Shown here: one piece after another, positions 32,315-40,865 of the stretch | Position numbering within the stretch: the first letter of the stretch is position 1 | Layout: each line of letters opens with the position of its first letter | Origin: Pseudotamlana agarivorans | GTDB lineage: Bacteria; Bacteroidota; Bacteroidia; Flavobacteriales; Flavobacteriaceae | Reading direction: 5' to 3' | Length of the DNA: 64,000 nucleotides | Assembly: GCF_018860245.1 (NCBI RefSeq) | Contig: NZ_JAHKPD010000018.1 | Location: 186,001-250,000, forward strand | Position numbers and translations under genes: made by a program | Notes under the pieces: generated by a model | The model's input: only the letters and a program-made list of their open reading frames with translations | Database searches by the model: none | Told to the model about the DNA's origin: nothing

Positions 32315-32920
32315 ATGAATAACATATTGAAGAACACGAAAAAAGGATTTTTAATGATAGCATTATTTGGTACAATGGTAAGTTTTGCCGATGTCCCTGC
32401 ATTTTACAATGTTAATGTTGATGCGAACAATACGACCCTAACTTTAAATTATGCAAAAGTAGGTAGTTCTGTTTCTATTAAAGATGTTCACGGTTCTATA
32501 CTTTATACTGAAACAATTAAAATGACTGGTAGATACAAGAAAAATTTTGATTTGGCTTTTTTACCAGATGGAAAATATTTTTTCGAAGTTGATAAAGATC
32601 TTGAAATTGAAGAAATTCCATTTACTCTAAATTCTGGAGTTGCTGTTTTTAACAAAAACGACGAAAAGGTAGTTTATAAGCCTTTCATAAGAGTTTCTAA
32701 TGACTTAGTTTATATTAGTAAATTAAATTTTGATAACGAAGATTTAAACGTAAATATCTATTTTACTAAAAACAATAGCATGAATTCTGAACTTGTTGTT
32801 TCTGAAACAATTAAAAGTGATAAGAATATTCAAAAGATCTATAAGTTAAAGGATCTAGGAAAAGGGAGTTATAACATTGTATTGAACTCTGCTGGTAGAA
32901 TAGTTGAAAAAAAGATCTAA
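32315..32920 (+). CDS. Secreted tandem-Ig-like protein, paralogue 1
   Basis: A 201-residue exported protein. Signal peptide KNTKKGFLMIALFGTMVSFA is probably cleaved before D26. The mature protein looks like two related beta-sandwich halves: the first around LTLNYAKVGSSVSIKDVHGS..FLPDGKYFFEV, the second around VYISKLNFDNEDLNVNIYFT..LGKGSYNIVLNS. The style resembles DUF3244 or other Bacteroidota secreted Ig-like domains, but the family is not certain and no function is known. It is a tandem duplicate of the gene at 33298 (about 75% identical by eye) and is followed by a GGTGA-type terminator. Confidence 0.85.
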   Translation: MNNILKNTKKGFLMIALFGTMVSFADVPAFYNVNVDANNTTLTLNYAKVGSSVSIKDVHGSILYTETIKMTGRYKKNFDLAFLPDGKYFFEVDKDLEIEEIPFTLNSGVAVFNKNDEKVVYKPFIRVSNDLVYISKLNFDNEDLNVNIYFTKNNSMNSELVVSETIKSDKNIQKIYKLKDLGKGSYNIVLNSAGRIVEKKI

Positions 32921-32943
32921 ATTTAAATTTAGTATATTTTTGT

Positions 32944-32979
32944 AAAAAGGTGATCTTAAAAAAGGTCACCTTTTTTTTG
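32944..32979 (+). terminator. Intrinsic terminator of paralogue 1
   Basis: AAAGGTGA and TCACCTTT stem around TCTTAAAAAAGG, followed by eight T. The same hairpin ends paralogue 2. Confidence 0.88.
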
Positions 32980-33216
32980 TTAAAAAAACCACAAATATTA
33001 ACAATCTAGATGAACCGGGGTAGGAAAACATAAACCTATAAGTAAAATTAAAAGATAATTCATTTAAATGTTTCCGCTACCGCGAAGATTGTGTTTACAG
33101 GTATTAAGTAAAGTGGTTTCTTCTAAAGTTTGAATAGCTCATTCTAATCGGTACAGAATGGTAAAGAAATGCACCTGTTTTTGCTGGTTTTAAAATGCCG
33201 TTTGATTACAAATTCT

Positions 33217-33261
33217 GACACGGCATGTCGCAATAAAACCTTTTTGTCGGTTGTAAATTTG
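33217..33261 (+). promoter_or_regulatory. Promoter module P3
   Basis: GACACGGCATGTCGCA (33217-33232), 21 nt, then TAAATTTG (33254-33261). The ATG of paralogue 2 lies 37 bp after the -7 element. No small-RNA hairpin intervenes in this copy. The preceding 200 bp (33000-33215) resemble 34010-34230 and look like a decayed duplicate. Confidence 0.65.
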
Positions 33262-33297
33262 TAGTATAATTAATCTGAATAATTAAATTTAAATATT

Positions 33298-33903
33298 ATG
33301 AATAACATATTAAAGAACACGAAAAAAGGATTTTTAATGATGGCATTATTAGGTACAATGGTTAGTTTTGCCGATGCCCCTGCCCCCAACAATCCCAATG
33401 TTGATGCGAACAATACAACATTAACTTTAAATTATGCAAAAGAGGGTAGTGCTGTATCCATTAAAGATGTGTATGGCGTAGTACATTATAAGGAAACAGT
33501 AAAGACTACTGGTAGATATAAGAAAAACTTTGATCTAAATTTTTTACCCGACGGAAACTATTTTTTTGAAGTTGATAAAGGTCTTGAAATTAAGGAAATT
33601 CCTTTTACTTTAAATTCTGGAGTTGCTGTTTTTAACAAGAACGAAGAAAAGGTGATTTACAAACCTTACATTAGAGTTGTTGGTGATTTAGTTTATATTT
33701 CTAAGTTAAACCTTGATAATGAAGGTTTAGATATTAACATCTATTTTACGAAGAATAATAACATGAATTCTCAATTAGTTGTTTCTGAAACAATTAATAG
33801 CACGACTAATATTGAAAAAGTTTATAAGTTGGAGAACATAGGAAGAGGTAGTTATTCAATTGTATTGAACTCTGATGGTAGAATGGTTCAAAAAAATATC
33901 TAA
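33298..33903 (+). CDS. Secreted tandem-Ig-like protein, paralogue 2
   Basis: A 201-residue exported protein, the same length as its neighbour at 32315 and nearly identical in the signal peptide (KNTKKGFLMMALLGTMVSFA) and over blocks such as VDANNTTLTLNYAKEGSAVS and IPFTLNSGVAVFNKNEEKV. Differences are spread evenly, mostly conservative, so both copies appear to be under selection. It is driven directly by module P3 and ends in the same type of terminator. Function unknown. Confidence 0.85.
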   Translation: MNNILKNTKKGFLMMALLGTMVSFADAPAPNNPNVDANNTTLTLNYAKEGSAVSIKDVYGVVHYKETVKTTGRYKKNFDLNFLPDGNYFFEVDKGLEIKEIPFTLNSGVAVFNKNEEKVIYKPYIRVVGDLVYISKLNLDNEGLDINIYFTKNNNMNSQLVVSETINSTTNIEKVYKLENIGRGSYSIVLNSDGRMVQKNI

Positions 33904-33926
33904 ATATAAATTTAGTGAATTTTATT

Positions 33927-33962
33927 AAAAAAAGGTGATCTTAGAAAAGGTCACCTTTTTTT
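33927..33962 (+). terminator. Intrinsic terminator of paralogue 2
   Basis: AAAGGTGA and TCACCTTT stem around TCTTAGAAAAGG, followed by T7, as after paralogue 1. Confidence 0.88.
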
Positions 33963-34231
33963 GTGAGTTTAACCAAAATTTTGGGCTTTAAAAAAAGTCC
34001 CATTTTAACGATCTGGATAGGCCAGATTAGGGAAACACACATGTGTTTTAACAGTACTTAGGGCCAATTCATTTAAAAGGATATTCCGCCTCAGTGAAGT
34101 TTGTGTGTCTAATGGCTTAAAATCGAGAACTACGTTATGAAGGTTTAAATTGCCAAACCTAACCCGCACAGCATAGTGAAGAAATGATCGAGTTGTTGAT
34201 GGATTTAAAAGGCGGCTAGATTAAAAGTTCT

Positions 34232-34276
34232 GACATGGCATGTCGCAATAAATTCTTTTAATCGGATGTAAATTTG
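34232..34276 (+). promoter_or_regulatory. Promoter module P4
   Basis: GACATGGCATGTCGCA (34232-34247), 21 nt, then TAAATTTG (34269-34276). It drives the second small-RNA candidate; no CDS follows on this strand. Between 33963 and 34231 I see only decayed sequence similar to 33000-33215. Confidence 0.65.
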
Positions 34277-34282
34277 TAGTGT

Positions 34283-34385
34283 AATTATAACAGATTACAT
34301 TTTTTCATAAAGTTAGTTTAGTTTGGTTTTTAAAGATTAATGAAGCTGCTGTAGGTGTGGTTACCTGCAGCAGTTAATCTTTTTT
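34283..34385 (+). ncRNA. Putative small RNA, copy 2
   Basis: About 90% identical to 32151-32258, ending in GATTAA..CTGCTGTAGGT-GTGGTT-ACCTGCAGCAG..TTAATC followed by seven T. Here there is no downstream gene on the same strand, only a 10-codon remnant from ATG 34396 and another terminator. A stand-alone RNA is therefore the simpler reading for this copy. Confidence 0.55.
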
Positions 34386-34436
34386 TAAACATATTATGAA
34401 AAATTCAAATACGCCCAAATAGATCATTATATATAG

Positions 34437-34480
34437 TAAAACCCTGTGAATATTTATATTTCACAGGGTTTTCGGTTTTT
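34437..34480 (+). terminator. Intrinsic terminator (CCCTGTGAAA type), copy 2
   Basis: AAAACCCTGTGAATA and TATTTCACAGGGTTTT stem followed by CGGTTTTT; nearly the same as 31993-32034. It faces the end of the DUF349 gene on the opposite strand and may serve both. Confidence 0.85.
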
Positions 34481-34508
34481 ATAAAACTATTTTAAAATGC
34501 TTTTTAGA

Positions 34509-36491
34509 CTAATAAAGGTCTTTAATTTTTTTGAGTTTCGTTTTCAGCAATTCTAAAGATTCCTCGTGAATTTTGATGTTGTTATGAACTTCCTTTACAA
34601 GTGGATTATCATCTTTAACATTCGTGAAAAATTGTAAATTGTTCTCTAATTGATTAATCTGTCCTTTTACTTCATCTATTTTCTTTCTAATAAAAACACG
34701 TTCATTGTCTAAGTTTCTATTATCATCATCTGTTGCATTAAGTACCTCTAATTTGTTTTCGTACTTAATAAGCTCAGCTTCGTTTTTATCAAGGTCTAAA
34801 GTTGACAGCAATTGGTCGATACTCTTTTGGAACTTCCCATCTATATAACGTTTGTCTTGTGGTACACGTCCTAGCCCTTGCCAAGTCTTAATCTGTTCTT
34901 TTATGGCCTCAATACCTGCTTCCTTGCCTTTTGGTAATTCAAGCGTTTTTAAGCTGTTTAATAACTCATTTTTCTTGGTGTAAGCTTCAGTTTGTTCAGC
35001 GCTAGCAGCATTACGTTTAGCGTGAATTCTGTCGAAATAAAAATTACAGGCTGCTTTAAATTGTTTCCAAATTTTGTCGCTGTCTTTTCTTGGTACATGA
35101 CCAATTTTCTTCCATTCACTTTGAATTTTTTTCATCAAAGGTGTAACCGTCTCAAAATCGTCACTTGCTTTATTGTCTTCGGCAACCTGGATTAAATCTA
35201 ATTTTAATTGAAGATTATTATATTGTTCTTTCTTTAAGTCTTTGTAAAAGCTATTTTTTTGTCTATTGAAGGTTCTAACGGCTTCCTTAAACTTAGCCCA
35301 TGTATCTTCATTTACTTTTAAAGGGACTTTGCCAGCATTAAAGAATTCTTCGCGCAAGGCTTCAATTTGCTTTATTTTCTTTTGTAAACCACCATGAGAT
35401 TTTGCTCCTTGAGCACTTACTGCTTCAATATTTGCAATGATCTCTAGCTTTTTCTCTAAGTTTTTTTCGTAAACTTTATCTATTTCTTGATAATAGCTGT
35501 GGCGTTTGTCATTAATAATTTTAGTGGCCGCTTTAAAACGTTCCCAGATAGCTTCGCGGTGCTCTAGTCCAACAGGGCCAAGCTCTTCTTTCCACATCTT
35601 GTGTAATTCTTGAAGTTCTCTAAAGGCACGCATGACATTATCATCCTTTGATAATTCTTCAGCCCGTTCAATAATTAATAATTTTTTCTCTAAATTATGT
35701 TTAAAATCTAAGTCACGTAAATCTCTATTTAAGTGTAAAAAATCGTAAAACAATTCCACGTGGTGGTGGTAACTGTTCCAGGCATTATTATATTTATCTC
35801 GCGGAATAGGACCTGTTTTTCTCCAACGTTCTTGTAAATCTTTAAAGTGTTTGTAAGTCGTATTAATGTTTTCTTCAACATTAATTAGGCCTTTTAATTC
35901 TTCAATAATTTCAAGTTTGTCTTCAAGATTTTGCTTCAGGTTTTTTTCTAAACTCTGGTAATGGTTATTCAGTTTGGTTCTGTAAACTTTATAAGCATCT
36001 TTAAATCTTTTTTGAACAGGGGAAGCGTAGTAGAAGTCAATTTCATTACCGCCATCATTCAGGAAATCTTCCTTCTTTTCATCTATGATAGACTGTAATT
36101 TTAATTTAAATTCTGTATTGATGCTGTTCACATGCGAGCGAATAGCTTGAATTTTCTCTGTTTCTAGAAGTCTTTCTAATTCAATAGCTAAGGCTTCTAA
36201 AGACATCGAGTCGTATTCTTTTACTTCGATTTTATGACGATCCTTATTACCTTCATCTTCAGCGTCCTCGGCGTTCGATTCGTCTATTTCGTTAAGTAAT
36301 TCATCTTGATCTTCATTTGAAGACGATGCTTCTACTTCTTTTGATTCTACATTTAGGGGGGCGTCAACAACAGGTTTTTCAGTTTCATCTACCTCATTCG
36401 ATGTTGATTCTATGTTTTGATTTTTGTTTAATTCTGCCGAATTATTAGCATCAACTTCTTCTACTTTTTGTGATTTCTCGTTGTCAGACAT
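34509..36491 (-). CDS. DUF349 repeat protein
   Basis: A 660-residue cytoplasmic protein. The first ~100 residues are acidic and probably disordered (many E, D, N, S). The rest is a chain of DUF349 helical repeats, each with a W-x-x-x-G-x-V/I-P-R/K core: ERWRKTGPIPRDKYNNAW, EEFFNAGKVPLKVNEDTW, EWKKIGHVPRKDSDKIWKQF and GLGRVPQDKRYIDGKFQK. The last 100 residues are coiled coil. The family is widespread in Bacteroidota; its role is unknown. It is preceded, in the same direction, by aroE (108 bp). Confidence 0.93.
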   Translation of the reverse strand: MSDNEKSQKVEEVDANNSAELNKNQNIESTSNEVDETEKPVVDAPLNVESKEVEASSSNEDQDELLNEIDESNAEDAEDEGNKDRHKIEVKEYDSMSLEALAIELERLLETEKIQAIRSHVNSINTEFKLKLQSIIDEKKEDFLNDGGNEIDFYYASPVQKRFKDAYKVYRTKLNNHYQSLEKNLKQNLEDKLEIIEELKGLINVEENINTTYKHFKDLQERWRKTGPIPRDKYNNAWNSYHHHVELFYDFLHLNRDLRDLDFKHNLEKKLLIIERAEELSKDDNVMRAFRELQELHKMWKEELGPVGLEHREAIWERFKAATKIINDKRHSYYQEIDKVYEKNLEKKLEIIANIEAVSAQGAKSHGGLQKKIKQIEALREEFFNAGKVPLKVNEDTWAKFKEAVRTFNRQKNSFYKDLKKEQYNNLQLKLDLIQVAEDNKASDDFETVTPLMKKIQSEWKKIGHVPRKDSDKIWKQFKAACNFYFDRIHAKRNAASAEQTEAYTKKNELLNSLKTLELPKGKEAGIEAIKEQIKTWQGLGRVPQDKRYIDGKFQKSIDQLLSTLDLDKNEAELIKYENKLEVLNATDDDNRNLDNERVFIRKKIDEVKGQINQLENNLQFFTNVKDDNPLVKEVHNNIKIHEESLELLKTKLKKIKDLY

Positions 36492-36599
36492 TTTTAAAAA
36501 TGTTAAGGTTCAAATAATTATTTTCGACTTTAAAGATACTAACAAGTATAGTATAAACAAAGTACAAGCAATTGTTTTAACGTATTTATAAGGGTTTTA

Positions 36600-37337
36600 C
36601 TAAAGATCCCAAATAGACCAAGATTTTTCGGCTTGTAGTTTTAACATGTTTGCGCCATTGACGATTGTTGCACCGTTCTTTTTACCAGAACTTAAAAAAG
36701 TCGTTTCTTCTGGATTATAAATTAAATCAAAAAGAAGGTGTTTTTCTGTAATGCCATCATAAGGAATGTTAGGGCAATCTTTAATATCGGGGAAGGTGCC
36801 TAAAGGCGTGCAGTTTACTATGACTTCATGGTTTTTTACGTCTTCTTTTGTTAAGGTATCATAAGAAAATTGTACGTTTTTAGATAGATTTCTAGAGACA
36901 TAATTACAGGTTAACCCTAGTTCTTTTAAGCTGTAAATCACTGCTTTACTTGCGCCTCCAGTACCTAAAATTAAGGCCTTTTTATGATGTGGTTTAATAA
37001 AGGGTTCAATGGTTTTTTTAAAACCATAGCAATCGGTATTGTAGCCAACTAATTTGCCTTTTTTAGTTATCCTAATGGTGTTTACCGCACCAATAGCTTT
37101 TGCTTGTTCGTTTATTTCATCGAGGTAAGGCATCACGGCTTCTTTGTATGGAATGGTCACATTTAAACCTCTTAAACCTTCAGTATGCTTTATAATATCT
37201 TGAAACTTATTAATGTTTTCAATATCGAAATTTTCGTATGATGTATTTTCAATATGTTCTGTTTGAAATTTTTCTTTAAAGTAAGCTCTTGAAAAAGAGT
37301 ATGAAATGTTTTTACCTAGAAGTCCTAATTTGTTCAT
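36600..37337 (-). CDS. aroE: Shikimate dehydrogenase
   Basis: A 245-residue enzyme reducing 3-dehydroshikimate with NADPH in aromatic amino-acid synthesis. The substrate-binding N-terminus is LGLLGKNISYSFSRAYF (with the S-x-S motif) and GLNVTIPYKEAVMPYLDEI with the catalytic Lys. The NADP fold has LILGTGGASKAVIYSLKELG, and VNCTPLGTFPD and the C-terminal ANMLKLQAEKSW complete the pattern. The start codon overlaps the preceding DUF368 gene by 4 bp, indicating coupling. Confidence 0.96.
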   Translation of the reverse strand: MNKLGLLGKNISYSFSRAYFKEKFQTEHIENTSYENFDIENINKFQDIIKHTEGLRGLNVTIPYKEAVMPYLDEINEQAKAIGAVNTIRITKKGKLVGYNTDCYGFKKTIEPFIKPHHKKALILGTGGASKAVIYSLKELGLTCNYVSRNLSKNVQFSYDTLTKEDVKNHEVIVNCTPLGTFPDIKDCPNIPYDGITEKHLLFDLIYNPEETTFLSSGKKNGATIVNGANMLKLQAEKSWSIWDL

Positions 37338-38350
37338 GCTGTTTTTTTTGTTTTTTGTCCGTACTTCTGTAAGACTAACACAACGGCAATACCAATTATG
37401 ATGTAGCTTATAGCGAAAGTCGTTTCAGTGCTTAATTCGGGGATAAAACGTTCGTAATTATGAATTATTCTTTGTCCGCGAGAGTCTAATAATAGGTTAC
37501 CACTTTCATGTGATTTAAAAATAGTTTTTTTCCATGGCCAAACAACGCCTAAAGAACCAATAATAAATCCGATAATGGAAGACAAAGTAATGCTTTTATA
37601 ATGCTGTAAAATGTAACTTAATATGTGAGAGAAGGTAACCAACCCAGTAATAGATCCTAAGGTGAAAACAACTAGTATTTTTAACATTTGCATGCGTTGT
37701 GTGTTTTCAGTAAAACTGAAATCACCTAAAATGACTTCCGACATGGTATCGTATAATGCATTTACAGAGTCAACCAATAATAGGACATAATTCCCTAAAA
37801 GTATAAGAATAAATGATCCTGAAAATCCTGGGAGTGTCATTCCCGATACGCTAATTATTCCGCAGAAAAAAACAAACCATAAGTTACTGTTTTCTGTTGC
37901 AGGGCTTAAGAAACTTATACTTATACCTAATATTATTCCAATGGCTAGTGATAGATATGTTTTCGTATTCCAATCGTCAAAATCTTTATGAATGTAATAA
38001 ATGGAGCCAATGATCATTCCGAAGAAAACACTCCAAACATAAAGTTCATAATGGTGAATTAGGTAGTCTAAAACTTTAGAAATACTGAAATAACTTATTA
38101 GCATTCCAGTAAACAACAGACTTAAAAAGCGTCCGTTTATATAATTATAAAAACTTTTAAAGCGTCCTTTTAGTAGTAATCGAAAGGCTTTTTTATTCAC
38201 TCTTTTTAAGGAGTAAATAAATTCTTCATAAAATCCAGCAACAAAGGCAACCACACCACCAGAAACTCCTGGGACTTTATTAGCTGCGCCCATACCTAAT
38301 CCTTTTAGAACTAGAAAAAGTTTGTCGGTAAATGTTCGCGTGCTTTGCAT
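37334..38350 (-). CDS. DUF368 membrane protein (PopT-type polyprenyl-phosphate transporter), paralogue B
   Basis: A 338-residue membrane protein with about nine helices and the DUF368 signatures GMGAANKVPGVSGGVVAFVAGFYEE and SGMTLPGFSGSFILILLGNY. DUF368 proteins (PopT) have been shown in other bacteria to recycle undecaprenyl phosphate across the inner membrane for cell-wall synthesis. It ends by overlapping aroE and starts directly at the end of a second DUF368 gene, so two paralogues stand in tandem. Why two are kept is unknown. Confidence 0.92.
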   Translation of the reverse strand: MQSTRTFTDKLFLVLKGLGMGAANKVPGVSGGVVAFVAGFYEEFIYSLKRVNKKAFRLLLKGRFKSFYNYINGRFLSLLFTGMLISYFSISKVLDYLIHHYELYVWSVFFGMIIGSIYYIHKDFDDWNTKTYLSLAIGIILGISISFLSPATENSNLWFVFFCGIISVSGMTLPGFSGSFILILLGNYVLLLVDSVNALYDTMSEVILGDFSFTENTQRMQMLKILVVFTLGSITGLVTFSHILSYILQHYKSITLSSIIGFIIGSLGVVWPWKKTIFKSHESGNLLLDSRGQRIIHNYERFIPELSTETTFAISYIIIGIAVVLVLQKYGQKTKKTA

Positions 38351-39270
38351 TACTGTTTTTTCGAGCCTAATTTTTCAAGTATAAAAATAGTTAAAAAGCC
38401 TGATATCATTAAAATTACAGCAAAAAGCATATGGTTATCGCCTTCAAAATTTAAGGGAGAAATACTTTCTTGTAATATTGGCGATTTAATGCCTTTTGAG
38501 TTAGTATGCCAGGTTAAGGTGTTTTTCCAAGGCCAAACCTTGTTAAGTGAACCAAAAATGAAACCTGTTAAAACGGCTAAAGTAATGTTGTGATAATGTT
38601 TGAATAGCCATTTTAAAACGTGACTAAAACTTAAAAGACCAATAAGGGCACCAATGGCAAAAATCGCTATTTTTTTAATGTCGACATCATGAAAGGCGTC
38701 GCTTAAGGTTTTATAAGCCCCAAGAATGATGAGTATAAAAGATCCTGAAATACCAGGGAGTATCATAGCACAAATGGCAATAGCTCCTGCTATGAATAAA
38801 TACCAAGAACTTTCATTGGTTCCAAGTGAAGGTGCTTTACTAATATAAAAAGCGACACCGGCTCCTATGATTAAGGCTATAATGGTGGCCGTATTCCATT
38901 TGGTAATTTGCTTTCCAACAAAATAAATACTGGCAACAATTAGTCCGAAAAAGAAGGACCATATTAAAACTGGATGATGAATGAGGAGGTAACTGGCTAG
39001 TTTCATAAACGTTACAAAACTGATAACAATACCAGACATAAGCGCTACTAAAAAATTACCGTTTAATTGGGTCCAGAAATCTTTAAAACCTTTATTGAAA
39101 AGGGTTTTAAACAGGGAACCATTAATATTACTTATGGTTGAAATTAATTCTTCATAAATTCCAGAAATGAATGCTATGGTACCGCCGGAAACACCTGGGA
39201 CTGCATCGGCAGCGCCCATGGCTAACCCTTTAAAAGAAATGATTAGATAATCACTTAAACGTCTTTGCAT
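38350..39270 (-). CDS. DUF368 membrane protein (PopT-type polyprenyl-phosphate transporter), paralogue A
   Basis: About 306 residues, with the same architecture as the next gene: LAMGAADAVPGVSGGTIAFISGIYEE near the N-terminus and CAMILPGISGSFILIILGAY in the middle. I chose ATG 39270 (MQRRLSDYLIISFKG), which aligns with the paralogue; an upstream in-frame start at 39303 would add 11 residues. Its stop codon overlaps the start of paralogue B by one base. Sequence identity between the two is moderate, so the duplication is old. Confidence 0.92.
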   Translation of the reverse strand: MQRRLSDYLIISFKGLAMGAADAVPGVSGGTIAFISGIYEELISTISNINGSLFKTLFNKGFKDFWTQLNGNFLVALMSGIVISFVTFMKLASYLLIHHPVLIWSFFFGLIVASIYFVGKQITKWNTATIIALIIGAGVAFYISKAPSLGTNESSWYLFIAGAIAICAMILPGISGSFILIILGAYKTLSDAFHDVDIKKIAIFAIGALIGLLSFSHVLKWLFKHYHNITLAVLTGFIFGSLNKVWPWKNTLTWHTNSKGIKSPILQESISPLNFEGDNHMLFAVILMISGFLTIFILEKLGSKKQ

Positions 39271-39320
39271 GCTTGATTTTTTAAGAAAACCAAAGGTATA
39301 CAAATTAATTAAACGTTTAG

Positions 39321-40709
39321 TTACAGATTTGTTTTTAGAATCTTTTTAACTAATCTTTTATTAGAAATTTTCGGAAAAAGTTCATCAATAATAAAATAGT
39401 AATCTTCGTTGTATTTAAGTCCGTTTTTTAAATGAAATGTCCCTTTGTCATTTTCATTTAACTGAAAATATAATCCGGCCAAACGGTATTCAATTTCAGC
39501 ATTTTCCGGATAAAACTCAATCGCTTGTTCAAAATTAGAAATAGCAGCTTCAGCTTCACCAAGTTTTATTAATAAGTCGCCACGAGATAACCAGGTGTTT
39601 AACTCGTAGTTACCTAATTCTAAGGTTTTTTTGTAACCACGTTCAGCCTCTTCAAATAAACTTAATCGGTGATTAATTTGCGAGTATAATTTCCAGTAAA
39701 TAACATTTTCAGCATCTATATTTATCGCTTTATTGATATAATATAAAGCCTTTTGATAATCATGTTTCTTATTGTAAAATTTCGTTATTGCAATCCATCC
39801 TTTGTCTAACAGGGGGTCTTCATGGACGGTTCGGTCATAATATTGTAAGGCCAAATCAAGAGCACCTAATTTTTCATGACAATTACCTATGCGTAATAGA
39901 GCAAAAGAAGTAGGATCGTCTAAACCTAATGTTATCGTGTAATTTTCAATAGCGTCTTTATAGCGTTTTAGTTTTTCTAAAACTTTACCACGCTCCAAAT
40001 AAGCACCTACAAAAGTATCGTCTGATATGATTGCAAAATCATAAGCAGCTAAAGCTTTTTTGTAATCTTCTAAAAGAAAATATTGTTTTCCTAATTGATG
40101 CCAGGCCACTTCGCAGTATGGGTTTTTATCTAAAAAGAGATTTAAATAAGAAATAGCCTCTTCATGCTGTTGTAAAAATTCAAAGCAGTAAATAATGTTG
40201 TATAGCGCAGAGTAGTCGTCCAAATCTGTTTCTAGACATTTCATGAAGTAGATTTTTGCTTCTTCAAAATGGTCTAAAAATAAATACTCCATTCCTATTA
40301 GGGAATATAAATCGACCACATCATCTGTAAGTTTTAGTGCTTGTTTAAGAACGACTATAGCCTGTTCGTGATCGTCTTTTTTAGAAAATATATTTGCCTT
40401 TTGAATATATATTTCCTCATTATTAGGATCTAAATTATAGAGTTCACTCAGTAAGTGATCTGCTTCATCAAGCTTATCTTCAAAAACAAATATTTCAACT
40501 TTAAATAGTCTTAAGTTTGTTGAAGAAGGATGTTGGTCTAATCCTAATTTTATAGCTTTTTTTGCTAGAGCAATTTTACCTTGGTTTAGGTAATGGTGAA
40601 TGATGTTTTCAAATTCTTCAGAATCAAAGAATAAAACATGATTTGTTTTTAACATCGATTCAAACTTGGTAAGCGGCAAATTTTTGTTGTCATCATGACT
40701 AAACTCCAT
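39321..40709 (-). CDS. Tetratricopeptide-repeat protein
   Basis: About 462 residues built almost entirely of TPR units of 34 residues, for example AIVVLKQALKLTDDVVDLYS, AKIYFMKCLETDLDDYSALY, ALAAYDFAIISDDTFVGAYL and AISNFEQAIEFYPENAEIEY. No signal peptide or other domain is visible, so it is probably a cytoplasmic scaffold. I chose ATG 40709 (MEFSHDDNKNLPL) over a TTG seven codons upstream. It precedes the two DUF368 genes by 50 bp in the same direction. Confidence 0.92.
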   Translation of the reverse strand: MEFSHDDNKNLPLTKFESMLKTNHVLFFDSEEFENIIHHYLNQGKIALAKKAIKLGLDQHPSSTNLRLFKVEIFVFEDKLDEADHLLSELYNLDPNNEEIYIQKANIFSKKDDHEQAIVVLKQALKLTDDVVDLYSLIGMEYLFLDHFEEAKIYFMKCLETDLDDYSALYNIIYCFEFLQQHEEAISYLNLFLDKNPYCEVAWHQLGKQYFLLEDYKKALAAYDFAIISDDTFVGAYLERGKVLEKLKRYKDAIENYTITLGLDDPTSFALLRIGNCHEKLGALDLALQYYDRTVHEDPLLDKGWIAITKFYNKKHDYQKALYYINKAINIDAENVIYWKLYSQINHRLSLFEEAERGYKKTLELGNYELNTWLSRGDLLIKLGEAEAAISNFEQAIEFYPENAEIEYRLAGLYFQLNENDKGTFHLKNGLKYNEDYYFIIDELFPKISNKRLVKKILKTNL

Positions 40710-40865
40710 AAGCACATTTGTGAGGTTCAACTTTATTAAAGTTACTATTCTATTTAAAGGTTGGTCGTAAAACGACTAAATGTTTTCAACAAAGTAATCA
40801 ACAAAAGTAGTGTTTTGTCGGGTGTTTGTTTGTTTTTGATTGATAATCAAATGGTTAAGTTTTTG

